Assembly: GCA_021648485.1 (NCBI GenBank)
Contig: JAKISS010000015.1
Location: 1 to 53,618, forward strand
Direction of reading: 5' to 3'
Source: Gammaproteobacteria bacterium
Lineage (GTDB): Bacteria; Pseudomonadota; Gammaproteobacteria; SZUA-152
DNA length: 53,618 bases
This document shows positions 35,420 through 44,170 of the stretch, in pieces. Within the stretch, counting starts at the first letter, position 1. Every line of letters begins with the position of its first letter. The notes below the pieces were generated by a model. It worked only from the letters and a program-made list of their open reading frames with translations. It had not been told where the DNA came from and did not search any database. A program made the translations under genes and the position numbers.

Positions 35420-35825
35420 TCTTTACCAGGCCGAGACCGCACAGGTTGCCGGAGAGCAGGGTTCCCTGCTTGACGAAGCCCGGCAAAAATTACAGGCGGG
35501 AGAGAAGCTCTCACGTCTGGAAGCAAATGGTGTGCTGCACGCTTTGCAGGTACTGATTGAAAATGCCATTGGCAAGGCAAAACAAATTCTTAAAGCGAAA
35601 AGTGAACCCGTACCTGTCTCTGCGTATGATGCGCTGGCCGCATTGGCGCGCACAGGCGTGATTGGTTCTGAAAATTTGTCGGTTTGGAATGCCGCCATCG
35701 GATTGAGAAACCGCATAGTGCATGAATACATGAATATTGATATGAATCGTGTGCTTGAGCTTGTTTACGTGGATCAATACCGGTTTGTCATTGAATTCCT
35801 GCTGACTCCGATAAGCGATAAATAA
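35409..35825 (+). CDS. HEPN toxin (HepT-like, DUF86), module 1
   Basis: This 138-residue helical protein carries the HEPN RNase motif R-x4-H-x-Y: R100, H105, Y107 in LRNRIVHEYMNID. Such toxins cut RNA (in known cases tRNA or mRNA ends), and the tyrosine is the site of AMPylation by the MNT partner. The start at 35409 (MRLDLYQAETAQ) lies inside the 3' end of the antitoxin gene, giving coupling. All three motif residues are present, so it is probably active. metF follows after about 50 bases, with a 15-codon frame (35825-35872) in between. Confidence 0.88.
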   Translation: MRLDLYQAETAQVAGEQGSLLDEARQKLQAGEKLSRLEANGVLHALQVLIENAIGKAKQILKAKSEPVPVSAYDALAALARTGVIGSENLSVWNAAIGLRNRIVHEYMNIDMNRVLELVYVDQYRFVIEFLLTPISDK

Positions 35826-35876
35826 TGAGTGGTGAGGGAAAAATCGGCGTTATGCCTGAGTTTATTTTCTAAAATT

Positions 35877-36728
35877 ATGCGATCACAAAAAAAATACAAA
35901 CCTGCTTTTAGTATCGAGTTTTTCCCCCCCAAAACGGAAGAGGGAAAAATTAAACTGCGCAAAACCCGCGAAGAGCTGGCCAGACTCAATCCGGCGTATA
36001 TTTCGGTTACCTATGGCGCGGGTGGCAGCACCCAGCAGGGTACGCTGGATACTGTGCTGGAAATAAAAAATGCAGGCATTGATGCCGCACCGCATCTCAC
36101 ATGCGTAGGCTCAACAAAAGAAAATATCCGCGAGCTTCTGCAAACCTATATCGACAATGGTATAAATCGTGTTGTTGCACTGCGTGGCGACATGCCCTCT
36201 GGCATGCATGAAACAGGTGAATTACGTTACGCGAATGAGCTGGTGGAATTCATTCGCATCGAGACAGGTGATCATTTCCACATAGAGGTGGCAGCCTACC
36301 CGGAAATTCATCCTCAGGCGAAAAGTGCCGTGGCTGATTTGGAGCACTTCAAGCGTAAAGTTGATGCTGGTGCCAGTAGCGCCATTACTCAATATTTTTA
36401 CAATGCGGATGCCTATTTTTGCTTTGTGGATGATTGCGAAAAGAGGGGGCTGGATATTCCCATCGTGCCAGGCATTATGCCCATTACCAATTATAAAAAT
36501 CTGGCGCGTTTTTCAGACATGTGTGGTGCTGAAATTCCCCGCTGGTTACGCAAGCACCTGGAGGATTTTGGCGACGATGTTGCCTCGCTGCGTGCTTTTG
36601 GTCAGCAGGTCAGCACGCAACTGGCCAGAACCTTGCTCGAACAAGGAGCCCCGGGGCTGCATTTCTACAGCATGAACCAGGCCGATGCTACACAAGCTAT
36701 TTGGCATGAGTTGCAACTGAGCAACTAA
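35877..36728 (+). CDS. metF: Methylenetetrahydrofolate reductase
   Basis: MetF (283 residues) reduces 5,10-methylene-THF to 5-methyl-THF with FAD and NADH, supplying the methyl group for methionine synthesis. Landmarks are SIEFFPPKTEEG with the catalytic glutamate, SVTYGAGGSTQQGT, PHLTCVGSTKENI, VALRGDMPSG, EVAAYPEIHP, ITQYFYNADAYFCF and VPGIMPITNY. The start at 35877 (MRSQKKYKPAFSIEFF) fits the family although no ribosome binding site is visible; a GTG at 35829 would add 16 residues. metK-ahcY-metF normally stand together; here the pair of toxin-antitoxin genes interrupts the run. Confidence 0.97.
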   Translation: MRSQKKYKPAFSIEFFPPKTEEGKIKLRKTREELARLNPAYISVTYGAGGSTQQGTLDTVLEIKNAGIDAAPHLTCVGSTKENIRELLQTYIDNGINRVVALRGDMPSGMHETGELRYANELVEFIRIETGDHFHIEVAAYPEIHPQAKSAVADLEHFKRKVDAGASSAITQYFYNADAYFCFVDDCEKRGLDIPIVPGIMPITNYKNLARFSDMCGAEIPRWLRKHLEDFGDDVASLRAFGQQVSTQLARTLLEQGAPGLHFYSMNQADATQAIWHELQLSN

Positions 36729-37132
36729 GAAGGTGCAGGGGGGGGGAATGATTATTGCCTCCTCATAACTTGGCCGTTACGCAGGATGGGCCCGCAAGGC
36801 GCAATACGTAACTTTTGCCAAATGCCGGGTTACTGAATGCTCCTTGCCAATCGGCTATATTCCTCGCGCCTTTATGCCTGTCGATATAAAAACGTAAAAG
36901 CAAAAATATAGCTCCGGCAACCTTGCCCGGCGAACACCAACAACTGCCCCCTAAAATTATCCGCGAGAAACGCATCACTGTTTGATTCCTGGCACTTGAG
37001 TAATGGGCCTTTTTGTTCAGTGCTCAGCGCTTGACCCCACAATCAATACAAGCTCTAATACGCCAACCGTTCACTTTGTGAACATGTTTGAGCAGGATGG
37101 GTAGTGCCCCAACAGGAGACACACACAAGTCT
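36729..37132. other. Intergenic region before the EPS MarR regulator
   Basis: No gene is supported in this 404-base spacer; the minus-strand frame at 36763-36978 has no family features. GTTACG (36776-36781) is repeated inverted as CGTAAC (36807-36812) around a GGATGGGC-type segment, like the hairpin repeat at 8599-8621. The right end holds AGGAG about 14 bases before the regulator's ATG. Confidence 0.5.
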
Positions 37133-37498
37133 ATGCCCCACGACGAAATTCACTATCGTATCTTCAAGTTTATTGAGGCTCAGCCTGACATTAGTCAGCG
37201 CCAGCTTGCCAAGGCATTGGGGATTAGTCTGGGAAAGACCAATTACTGCCTTCGCGCACTCATTGACAAAGGACAGGTGAAGGCCCGCAACTTTCAACGC
37301 AACCCCGGGAAGAGGAATTACGTCTATTTATTGACCCGCAAGGGGATCGAGGAAAAAGCACAGCTCACAGCACGTTTTCTTAAACGTAAAATGGTTGAAT
37401 ACGAGTCACTTAAGGTTGAAATCGAGCAACTGAAAGACGAATTTGATGTGCTGGAAAACCTGGACCCGGATATGCAATCAGGGCTTGAGCATGGATGA
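37133..37498 (+). CDS. EPS-associated MarR-family transcriptional regulator
   Basis: The 121-residue protein has a winged helix-turn-helix (residues about 5-75; ISQRQLAKALGISLGKTNYC and LRALIDKGQVKARNF) followed by KRNYVYLLTRKGIEEKAQLT and a long helix (FLKRKMVEYESLKVEIEQLK). This matches the small MarR subfamily found at exopolysaccharide loci (TIGR04176 type). Here it stands beside the surface-polysaccharide genes, so control of that locus is a fair inference. Its 3' end overlaps the next nucleotidyltransferase gene by 8 bases, tying it unexpectedly to a toxin-antitoxin pair. The start at 37133 fits the family. Confidence 0.9.
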   Translation: MPHDEIHYRIFKFIEAQPDISQRQLAKALGISLGKTNYCLRALIDKGQVKARNFQRNPGKRNYVYLLTRKGIEEKAQLTARFLKRKMVEYESLKVEIEQLKDEFDVLENLDPDMQSGLEHG

Positions 37499-37892
37499 GC
37501 AAATCGCCGATATTGTCAGGCTGGCAAGCAAAAACCTGCCGGGGCTTATATCAGTATACCGTTTTGGCTCATGGGGCACGCCGCATGCGCGCACAGATAG
37601 CGATGTCGATTTAGCTGTACTTCTTCAGGATGCGATGGACAGTGTTCATTTGTGGGACATCGCGCAAGATATCGCCAGGGTGATAGGCAAAGATGTTGAT
37701 CTGGTGGATCTTCTGCAAGCTTCGACGGTGATGCGAATGCAGGTAATCTCTACGGGTAAACGTCTGTATTGCAGTAACCCAATTATTTGCGAACGATTCG
37801 AAGACTATGTCTATGTTGCTTACGCTCGCCTTAACGAAGAGCGACGAGGCATACTGGAAGACATAAAGCAGCGTGGTACGGTTTATGGTTGA
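37491..37892 (+). CDS. MNT-type nucleotidyltransferase antitoxin (MntA-like), module 2
   Basis: The 133-residue protein carries GS-x10-DxD intact (G26-S27 ... D38-V-D40 in GSWGTPHARTDSDVDLAV) and DVDLVDLLQAS downstream for the third carboxylate. It is an AMP-transferring antitoxin of the MntA type by homology. The start at 37491 overlaps the MarR stop by 8 bases and its own stop overlaps the HEPN start by 8 bases, so three genes form one coupled unit. It differs clearly from module 1 in sequence, so this is not a recent duplication. Confidence 0.9.
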   Translation: MDEQIADIVRLASKNLPGLISVYRFGSWGTPHARTDSDVDLAVLLQDAMDSVHLWDIAQDIARVIGKDVDLVDLLQASTVMRMQVISTGKRLYCSNPIICERFEDYVYVAYARLNEERRGILEDIKQRGTVYG

Positions 37893-38292
37893 TGACGTGT
37901 TGTTGAACAAAGTCGTTTCGATTGAGCGTTGTTTAAAACGAATTGCAGACGAATATGTTGGGCATGAAAATGAGCTTGAAACCGACTACACTCGACAGGA
38001 TTCCATTGTCCTCAATTTGCAACGGGCCTGCGAGGCTGCGATTGATGCGGCTATGCACCAGGTCAGAATTAAAAAGCTGGGTATTCCTCAGGAAAGCCGT
38101 GATGCTTTTCGTCTGTTGGAAGAAGCGGGTTTGTTGTCAGATGAACTCAGCACTCATATGCAAGCCATGGTGGGTTTCAGAAACGTAGCCGTGCATGATT
38201 ATCAGAAATTGAACTTGGCAATTGTCCGCGCGATTCTCACTGAGCGCCTGGAAGATTTTCGCCAATTTGCTAAAGTGATGGTGTCGATTTGA
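37885..38292 (+). CDS. HEPN toxin (HepT-like), module 2
   Basis: The 135-residue helical protein has the R-x4-H-x-Y motif at R99, H104 and Y106 (FRNVAVHDYQKLN). N-terminal helices contain RCLKRIADEY and QDSIVLNLQRACEAAIDAAM, typical for HepT. It is the presumed RNase toxin of the coupled MarR-MNT-HEPN unit. The start is ATG 37885; a GTG four codons earlier is also in frame. Motif residues are complete. Confidence 0.9.
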   Translation: MVDDVLLNKVVSIERCLKRIADEYVGHENELETDYTRQDSIVLNLQRACEAAIDAAMHQVRIKKLGIPQESRDAFRLLEEAGLLSDELSTHMQAMVGFRNVAVHDYQKLNLAIVRAILTERLEDFRQFAKVMVSI

Positions 38293-38380
38293 ATGTGCAG
38301 ACAGGCGTTGTTCTGGTGGCAGGGGCTCAGAGAATAATAGAGTCCTGGTCACATGCTAAAACAACGATTACAGAAATTTA

Positions 38381-38683
38381 ATGATGCGACTGACAACGAG
38401 CCAAATCGATTTTATTCGACAACTGACAGCTCAGCTGGCAGGTGACCGTGCGCAAGTTCGCGTGTTTGGTTCTCGCCTGGATGATGCAGCAAAAGGGGGA
38501 GATCTTGATCTGTTGCTGGAATTGCCAGAGCCCGTCGAAAATCCGGCGATGCTCGCAGCGCACATGTCGGCAAAAGTGTCGCGAAAAATGCACGGGCGTA
38601 AGGTGGACGTAGTGATAAGTGCTCCCAATCTCAAGAAGCTGCCAATCCATGAAGTTGGACACAGGGAAGGGCGGCTTTTGTGA
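38381..38683 (+). CDS. MNT-type nucleotidyltransferase antitoxin, module 3
   Basis: The 100-residue protein has a shorter spacing of the signature, GS-x9-DxD (G30-S31 ... D41-L-D43 in FGSRLDDAAKGGDLDLLLE), as in a separate MNT subfamily, and KVDVVISAPN for the third carboxylate. Two ATGs (38381, 38384) can serve as start. Its stop overlaps the downstream gene by four bases. It belongs with the third HEPN gene as a toxin-antitoxin pair. Confidence 0.87.
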   Translation: MMRLTTSQIDFIRQLTAQLAGDRAQVRVFGSRLDDAAKGGDLDLLLELPEPVENPAMLAAHMSAKVSRKMHGRKVDVVISAPNLKKLPIHEVGHREGRLL

Positions 38684-39165
38684 TGATAAATAATAAAACT
38701 CGTTCGCGCCTTCAGTTTCTGTCGCGCGTAGTGGAGAAAGAGCGAGATCATCTGCTTGTTACTGATCAGCGCTTGTTTAGCCAGCCATTTGATATTGACC
38801 GTGTAAAACAAATGGGTACTGATGTTGACTTGGCTGAGCGCGTTGAAGCATTTGTCGGGCGATTTGGTCGCTTGCAGGATACGCTGGGTGACAAACTTTT
38901 ACCCACGCTATTTATCGCACTTGGTGAACGCTCTGGAGCTTTCATCGACAATCTTGATAGGGCGGAAAAACTTGAGTTTATTGATTCAGCAGATGAGTGG
39001 ATGGGTATCCGTAACCTCAGAAATCAAATGGTGCATGAGTATATAGAGGATCCAGTAATCCTCTTGAGTGCTCTGCAAGCAGGCCACAATTATGTTCCGA
39101 ATCTGGAGCAAACAGCGAATAACATGCTTAATGAGATACGCCAAAGATCAAGGGGCATTGATTAG
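38680..39165 (+). CDS. HEPN-like toxin, module 3
   Basis: The 161-residue, largely helical protein contains R-x4-H-x-Y at R114, H119 and Y121 (LRNQMVHEYIED), the HEPN RNase motif, in a family different from modules 1 and 2 (landmarks RFGRLQDTLGDKLLP, FIDNLDRAEKLEFI). It starts within the stop of the MNT gene and should be made together with it. It is predicted to be an RNA-cutting toxin silenced by the nucleotidyltransferase; this subfamily is less studied. Confidence 0.85.
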   Translation: MMINNKTRSRLQFLSRVVEKERDHLLVTDQRLFSQPFDIDRVKQMGTDVDLAERVEAFVGRFGRLQDTLGDKLLPTLFIALGERSGAFIDNLDRAEKLEFIDSADEWMGIRNLRNQMVHEYIEDPVILLSALQAGHNYVPNLEQTANNMLNEIRQRSRGID

Positions 39166-39257
39166 CTTTGGTCGAATGATGAATAAACCTAAGTTTGATC
39201 TGAATGGTGTTTAGTTAAGATTTATTTATAAATCAATGGACTAATATTGTGTCTAGG

Positions 39258-39359
39258 GTGAAAAATGAGTCAAGCCGAATTGACGAGCAAGTGAATAATC
39301 CTATAAACGTCGTAGAATGGTATGAGCTGTGCTGTGCTTGTCATGCTCATTGGGTATAA
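39258..39359 (+). CDS. Possible small Cys-rich ORF
   Basis: A GTG-started frame of 33 codons ends with NVVEWYELCCACHAHWV, containing CxxC next to His residues, three bases before the next gene. No ribosome binding site or known family supports it. It could be a small metal-binding peptide of the neighbouring module or chance. Confidence 0.2.
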   Translation: MKNESSRIDEQVNNPINVVEWYELCCACHAHWV

Positions 39360-39362
39360 ACA

Positions 39363-39584
39363 ATGCGTGTAATTGGCAAACGAAAAATTCGTCCGATAGT
39401 GGAGAGAGCCTCCGGTGTCCTGTTAAAACAGGGTGCTGTTTTTAATGATGAAATTCATCGGCTGCCAACGGGAACAGTTACTTATTTCCCTAAAGGGATT
39501 TATCGCTATAAAACTAATGAAGAGGCTAATGCTCATTGGGATTTATGTTTGATTGAAGGGATGGCCAGAAATGCTAAAAAATGA
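39363..39584 (+). CDS. Hypothetical small protein, partner of nucleotidyltransferase relic
   Basis: I do not recognise this 73-residue basic protein (MRVIGKRKIRPIVE; LPTGTVTYFPKGIYRYKTNE; HWDLCLIEGMA). It has no membrane segment and no catalytic motif. The 3' end overlaps the start of a broken nucleotidyltransferase gene by 14 bases, which suggests it was the first gene of a two-gene module, perhaps the small partner. The short length and the phrase KTNEEANAHWD give it protein-like composition, so it is probably a real gene. Confidence 0.6.
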   Translation: MRVIGKRKIRPIVERASGVLLKQGAVFNDEIHRLPTGTVTYFPKGIYRYKTNEEANAHWDLCLIEGMARNAKK

Positions 39585-39917
39585 GTATAGTCGACCGGCT
39601 AATCTGGATGACCTCAAAAAAATTATCCAATCCCTTAATGAAAAGGATGCTGAATACATAAAGCCGCGTGGTTTGATGAAGGTGAAAACATACGGCTTGC
39701 TGATGAGGTAGTAGTCGATCTTATTTTTAAAACGTGCGGTGAAACTTACGAAACGCTCAAGCCCTACATTGAAATCGTAGACCTTGATGGAACACCTGTA
39801 AAAACGTTGAGCTTGGAAGGTTTGATAAAAACAAAACAGTCAGCACAAGATAAAGATGTGATGGATCGTGTTGTGTTGGAGCGAGTAATTGCCGCCTTAA
39901 GTGATAATAAAGAATGA
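39571..39917 (+). pseudogene. Broken nucleotidyltransferase (MNT-fold) gene
   Basis: The ATG at 39571 opens MLKNEYSRPANLDDLKKII and runs into a TAG at 39709-39711. From about 39665 another frame continues with AWFDEGENIRLADEVVVDLI, TCGETYETLKPYI and LSLEGLIKTKQSAQDKDVMD up to a TGA at 39915-39917. Start and end match a family of about 200-residue nucleotidyltransferases, but the GGYA...DxD core is deleted and the frame changes. It overlaps rfbB by four bases, so its tail may still couple rfbB translation. Confidence 0.7.
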
Positions 39918-41011
39918 ATAGTCGAAAAATTAAAAAAGTGCTTATAACAGGTGGAGCTGGATTCATCGGTTCCGCAGTCGTACGGCAGTTTATTAATGAA
40001 ACGGACGTTACTGTTGTTAACGTCGATGCGCTCACCTATGCCGGGAATCTGGAATCCCTCAAGACGGTATCTGAGCATTCACATTATTTCTTTGAGCAGG
40101 CCAATATATGCGACAAAGCGGCAATGGAACGTATATTCAGGGAATATAAGCCTGATGCTGTCATGCACCTGGCGGCAGAAAGTCATGTTGATCGATCTAT
40201 TGATGGTCCCGCCGCGTTTATCGAAACCAATATTGTCGGTACTTATACTTTGCTTGAAGTTGCTCGCCAGTATTGGCAGGAGCGTTGTCAATCATCGGCT
40301 AGTAATGATGAGAAATCATTTATTTTTCACCATATCTCTACTGATGAAGTATTTGGCTCACTGGGGGAAGATGGGTTATTCACGGAAACATCTCAGTACC
40401 AACCTAGCTCACCTTACTCTGCGAGCAAAGCATCCTCTGACCATTTGGTGCGAGCGTGGCATCATACATATGGTTTGCCCACTGTTATTACCAATTGTTC
40501 AAATAACTATGGCCCCTATCAGTTTCCCGAGAAGCTCATTCCATTAGTGATTCTCAATGCAATAGAAGGTAAACCTATTCCTGTTTATGGTAAGGGCGAT
40601 AATGTGCGGGATTGGCTTTATGTGGATGACCATGCGCGGGCATTGCGATGTGTGTTGGAAAAAGGACAGGTTGGAGAAACATATAATATCGGTGGTCATA
40701 ATGAAAGAACCAATCTTGATGTGGTTCATGGTATTTGCGAGACATTGGAAGAACTCCTGCCAGACTCCGAATTTCGACCCCATGTAAATTTGATTGCTTT
40801 TGTTGATGATCGTCTTGGACATGATCAACGTTATGCTATTGATGCCAGGGAAATAGATGAAAAACTTAATTGGAAACCTAAAGAGACATTTGAGTCAGGG
40901 TTGAAGAAAACCATCCAATGGTATTTACAGAATCAAGTTTGGTGCTCTCATGTCCAGGATGGAAGTTATGCGGGTGAAAGGCTGGGGTTACAGGCCGGAG
41001 TTATAGTATGA
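39914..41011 (+). CDS. rfbB: dTDP-glucose 4,6-dehydratase
   Basis: RfbB/RmlB (365 residues) converts dTDP-glucose to dTDP-4-keto-6-deoxyglucose with bound NAD. The Rossmann motif is [12 protein letters not shown], the active-site TDEVFGSLG supplies Thr/Asp/Glu, and the YxxxK pair is in [33 protein letters not shown] is also diagnostic. The start overlaps the tail of the nucleotidyltransferase relic (ATGA). It begins the deoxysugar part of the locus and overlaps rfbA by four bases. rfbC and rfbD are not found in the window, so the product is probably used for a sugar other than rhamnose. Confidence 0.97.
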   Translation: MNSRKIKKVLITGGAGFIGSAVVRQFINETDVTVVNVDALTYAGNLESLKTVSEHSHYFFEQANICDKAAMERIFREYKPDAVMHLAAESHVDRSIDGPAAFIETNIVGTYTLLEVARQYWQERCQSSASNDEKSFIFHHISTDEVFGSLGEDGLFTETSQYQPSSPYSASKASSDHLVRAWHHTYGLPTVITNCSNNYGPYQFPEKLIPLVILNAIEGKPIPVYGKGDNVRDWLYVDDHARALRCVLEKGQVGETYNIGGHNERTNLDVVHGICETLEELLPDSEFRPHVNLIAFVDDRLGHDQRYAIDAREIDEKLNWKPKETFESGLKKTIQWYLQNQVWCSHVQDGSYAGERLGLQAGVIV

Positions 41012-41874
41012 AGGGAATTATTCTGGCGGGTGGATCCGGAACTCGCTTGTACCCCGCAACTCAGGTGATATCGAAACAGTTGTTACCTGTCTATGATAAA
41101 CCAATGATTTATTATCCATTGTCCACACTGATGCTGGCAGGGATAAAAGAAATCTTGATTATCTCGACTCCACAAGATACCCCACGGTTTGAAAAACTGT
41201 TGGGTGATGGGCGGCAGTGGGGTCTGAATGTTAGTTATGCAATACAGCCTACGCCAGAGGGTTTAGCACAAGCATTTATTATCGGGAAGGATTTTATAGG
41301 TAGTGATGCTTGTGCGTTAATTTTGGGAGATAATATTTTTTACGGCCATCATCTTGTTGATCTGATAACTAAAGCGGCGAAAAAAATTGTTGGTGCCACT
41401 GTGTTTGCCTATCCTGTTACTGACCCGGAGCGGTATGGCGTGGTTGAATTTGACAGTAGCGGTAAAGCTATAAGCTTAGAAGAAAAGCCGGATAAGCCAA
41501 AGTCCAAGCATGCCATAACAGGGCTCTATTTTTATGACAATCAGGTAGTCAATCTTGCAAAGAAAATAAAGCCATCTAAAAGAGGTGAGTTAGAAATAAC
41601 AGACCTGAATAGGCTTTATTTAGAGCTGGGTTCATTACGGGTCGAGAATTTAGGGCGAGGAATGGCGTGGCTGGATACTGGGACGCATAACTCCCTATTA
41701 GAGGCAAGTCAGTTTATTGAAATTATTGAAAAGCGGCAGGGGCAAAAAATTGCATGCCCGGAAGAAATAGCCTATAGAATGGGGTATATCACAGCTGAAC
41801 AACTACGTGTTCTTGCTGAGCCGCTCCAAAAAAATGAGTATGGGAGCTACTTGTTAAATTTGCTGGGTAAATAA
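41008..41874 (+). CDS. rfbA: Glucose-1-phosphate thymidylyltransferase
   Basis: RfbA/RmlA (288 residues) makes dTDP-glucose from dTTP and glucose-1-phosphate. Motifs are [56 protein letters not shown] and [11 protein letters not shown]. Length is normal. The ATGA overlap with rfbB points to a coupled pair. The dTDP sugar it produces is the likely starting point for the aminotransferase, 2,3-dehydratase and reductase downstream. Confidence 0.97.
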   Translation: MKGIILAGGSGTRLYPATQVISKQLLPVYDKPMIYYPLSTLMLAGIKEILIISTPQDTPRFEKLLGDGRQWGLNVSYAIQPTPEGLAQAFIIGKDFIGSDACALILGDNIFYGHHLVDLITKAAKKIVGATVFAYPVTDPERYGVVEFDSSGKAISLEEKPDKPKSKHAITGLYFYDNQVVNLAKKIKPSKRGELEITDLNRLYLELGSLRVENLGRGMAWLDTGTHNSLLEASQFIEIIEKRQGQKIACPEEIAYRMGYITAEQLRVLAEPLQKNEYGSYLLNLLGK

Positions 41875-42032
41875 TTTTTTTTGTTTGGCAGGATGTTTTC
41901 GATAGAGTGATAGATCGTTATTTGATGTTGTTAGTTAATTGCACTGTTTCCAGTAGCGTCTATTCGATAACTAACGTTGGTCGGATAGTTTTCTGAAATA
42001 ATTAGATTGTAATGATCTTTATAGGATGAAGA

Positions 42033-42893
42033 ATGTTTCGTGCGATTTTTAATGTATATAAACAAATATTGGTTCGTCGTGAGTTGAGTGTGCTTGATTG
42101 TTTGAAGGGGATGTTTGTAGCTGTGGCTTGGCAGTTGTACAAGCGCATAATTGGCCTCCCAATAATTATTCATACGTTTCAAGATACGTCCTTTATTTTA
42201 AGGCCAAATTGCAACATATCTTCACGGTTTGTTTATGAAGGTCGACCTGATGAGGTTTTTGTAAAAATGCTTTCAAAATTCTCTGGGGGGGATGTCGATT
42301 TTGTTGATGTTGGAGCTAATGTAGGTATGTATCCAGCTCTTCTGTGTCACGATTTTGAGTCTGGGTGGATATTTGAACCAAATCCCGTAGCATTTGAAAT
42401 GGCTCGACAGAATCTAGCAATTAATGGTGTGACAGATAAGTTTAAAATGATGGAAGCTGCTGTAGGTTCGCATAGGGGGACAGTTAAATTTCCGTTATTA
42501 GATATTCCTCTACCAACAGCAAGGGTGGGTGATGAAAGAGGTGGGAAGATGATCGAGCGAGATATGGTTCGGTTAGATGAGCTCTTTGGCTATGATCGTG
42601 AATACGTTATCAAGATTGATGCGGAAGGCTTCGATGTGGAAGTTATTAAAGGGCTGAAAAATTTATTGTCTGAGCGGCTCGTAAGAGTTTGCTTATTCGA
42701 ATGTCATACTAATGAATACTTAAAGTCAATTATTCATTTTCTTAAAGCGGATAATGATTTTGACTATGAAATTATGGATGGTAAAAATCGTATTGATAAT
42801 AATGACTTTGTCGCGAGAAAAAATAGAAATAGAGATCTTTTTATGGTTCGAAAGGACCTAGTAAATGCCTACATAGAATATACAAATCTGTAA
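42033..42893 (+). CDS. FkbM family methyltransferase
   Basis: The 286-residue protein is a SAM-dependent FkbM-type methyltransferase. Motif I reads VDFVDVGANVGMYPALL; the following WIFEPNPVAFEMARQN and EYVIKIDAEGFDVEVIKGL are diagnostic. Such enzymes commonly O-methylate sugars in polysaccharide loci; the acceptor here is not known. AGGATGAAG directly precedes the ATG. The first 60 residues are basic and hydrophobic, perhaps for membrane contact. A second FkbM gene at 51876 belongs to a different branch. Confidence 0.88.
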   Translation: MFRAIFNVYKQILVRRELSVLDCLKGMFVAVAWQLYKRIIGLPIIIHTFQDTSFILRPNCNISSRFVYEGRPDEVFVKMLSKFSGGDVDFVDVGANVGMYPALLCHDFESGWIFEPNPVAFEMARQNLAINGVTDKFKMMEAAVGSHRGTVKFPLLDIPLPTARVGDERGGKMIERDMVRLDELFGYDREYVIKIDAEGFDVEVIKGLKNLLSERLVRVCLFECHTNEYLKSIIHFLKADNDFDYEIMDGKNRIDNNDFVARKNRNRDLFMVRKDLVNAYIEYTNL

Positions 42894-42931
42894 ATTTTTG
42901 CATAGATAGATAGAAAGACGGTGTTGCAAAA

Positions 42932-44170
42932 ATGAAAAAGGGTGCGCTTAGGAAAATTTCTCTAGGCACCGTTGCAACAGGGCTGGTTGGGCAAACTGTG
43001 ACAATCGTTAGTGGCATAATGGTTGCTCGGGCTCTAGGTGTTGAAGGCCGAGGTTACCTCGCATTATTTGTTATATTCCCGCTAGTGATTTCTTATTTAG
43101 GTACGTTAGGTATTCCTAATTCTGTAATTTATTACACTGCGTCTGGCAGCGTCTCTAGCGATACGATTAAGCGTATATTTTTACGCCTTTTTCCTTTGCA
43201 AGCTGTGGCCTTGCTGCTGTTGCATGTTGCGGCTTTAGGGGTTTATCTCGAAGGAAAACCCCTGGATGTAAGGATGGCGGGCTACGTAACACTTTTAGTT
43301 GTACCTTTTATTCTTGCACAACAATATGGGATGGCGCTTATGCAAGGAGCTGGGAAATTTGTATTGTTCAATATCCTTCGACTAATAGTGCCTGTGACTT
43401 ACACTGTAGCCGTGTTGGTCATTTTTATAACTGAACTTGCAAACTTGAAAATCATATTGGCGATGTGGGTGCTTGCAAATATACTTTCAGGGTGTGTCGC
43501 ATTTTATATGGCGATAGGCCGTGTCGAAAATGTTTGCCATAAAAATGCTGAAAGGGTTTCATTAAAACAAATGGTCAATTTTGGGATAAAAGGCTTGTTT
43601 GGGTCAGTAACCCCTCTGGAATCGTTTCGACTGGATCATGTGCTGGCAGGGTTTCTTATGTCACCAGCTATGTTGGGTCTTTATGTGGTCGGGCAGGCAT
43701 TCTCTAATTTACCTCAATTTATCGCACGAAGTGCCGGAATGGTGGTTTATCCAGCGGTAGCGGGAAGGTCCGGAGAAATAGGAAAGAAAAAACTGGTGTG
43801 GCGTTTTTTTTGGTTAGTGACATTTTTTAATGTTGTTATTACAACCTTGTTAATTGCTGCTTTACCATATCTGTTACCCTTTCTTTTTGGTGATGATTTT
43901 GGTGACGCTATTCTTCTTGGGCAAGTTCTGTTGGTTGGTGCTGTTTTTGCGGCAAGTCGACGTATCTTCGTAGAAGGTTTGAGAGGGGTGGGAGTTCCTC
44001 ATGTGTCAACAATGGCAGAAGTCTCAATGTATCCCTGGCTAGCCATCGGTATACCTTTGTTGGTTCTGTGGTATGAAAACTTAGGGTTGGCGATAGGGGT
44101 GGTGATAGCTTATTTGATTTCTCTAATAGTTGCTCTGATGTTGGGGATGCGGGAATTAAAGAATGGGTAG
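42932..44170 (+). CDS. Polysaccharide flippase (Wzx-type)
   Basis: The 412-residue protein is almost wholly hydrophobic with about 12 predicted transmembrane helices (for example GTVATGLVGQTVTIVSGIMV, ILRLIVPVTYTVAVLVIFIT). It belongs to the MATE/PST flippase superfamily, with the family phrase ARALGVEGRGYLALF. It should move undecaprenyl-linked repeat units across the inner membrane. It overlaps the following polymerase gene by 8 bases, the usual wzx-wzy coupling. Sequence of such flippases varies too much to name the glycan. Confidence 0.9.
   Translation: MKKGALRKISLGTVATGLVGQTVTIVSGIMVARALGVEGRGYLALFVIFPLVISYLGTLGIPNSVIYYTASGSVSSDTIKRIFLRLFPLQAVALLLLHVAALGVYLEGKPLDVRMAGYVTLLVVPFILAQQYGMALMQGAGKFVLFNILRLIVPVTYTVAVLVIFITELANLKIILAMWVLANILSGCVAFYMAIGRVENVCHKNAERVSLKQMVNFGIKGLFGSVTPLESFRLDHVLAGFLMSPAMLGLYVVGQAFSNLPQFIARSAGMVVYPAVAGRSGEIGKKKLVWRFFWLVTFFNVVITTLLIAALPYLLPFLFGDDFGDAILLGQVLLVGAVFAASRRIFVEGLRGVGVPHVSTMAEVSMYPWLAIGIPLLVLWYENLGLAIGVVIAYLISLIVALMLGMRELKNG

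Noticed and set aside
36763-36978. 71-codon minus-strand frame
   Set aside because: No family features, no ribosome binding site, and the stretch contains an intergenic hairpin repeat.
36990-37010. Possible sigma-54 promoter (TGGCAC followed by TTGAG)
   Set aside because: The -12 element does not match TTGCW at the required spacing.
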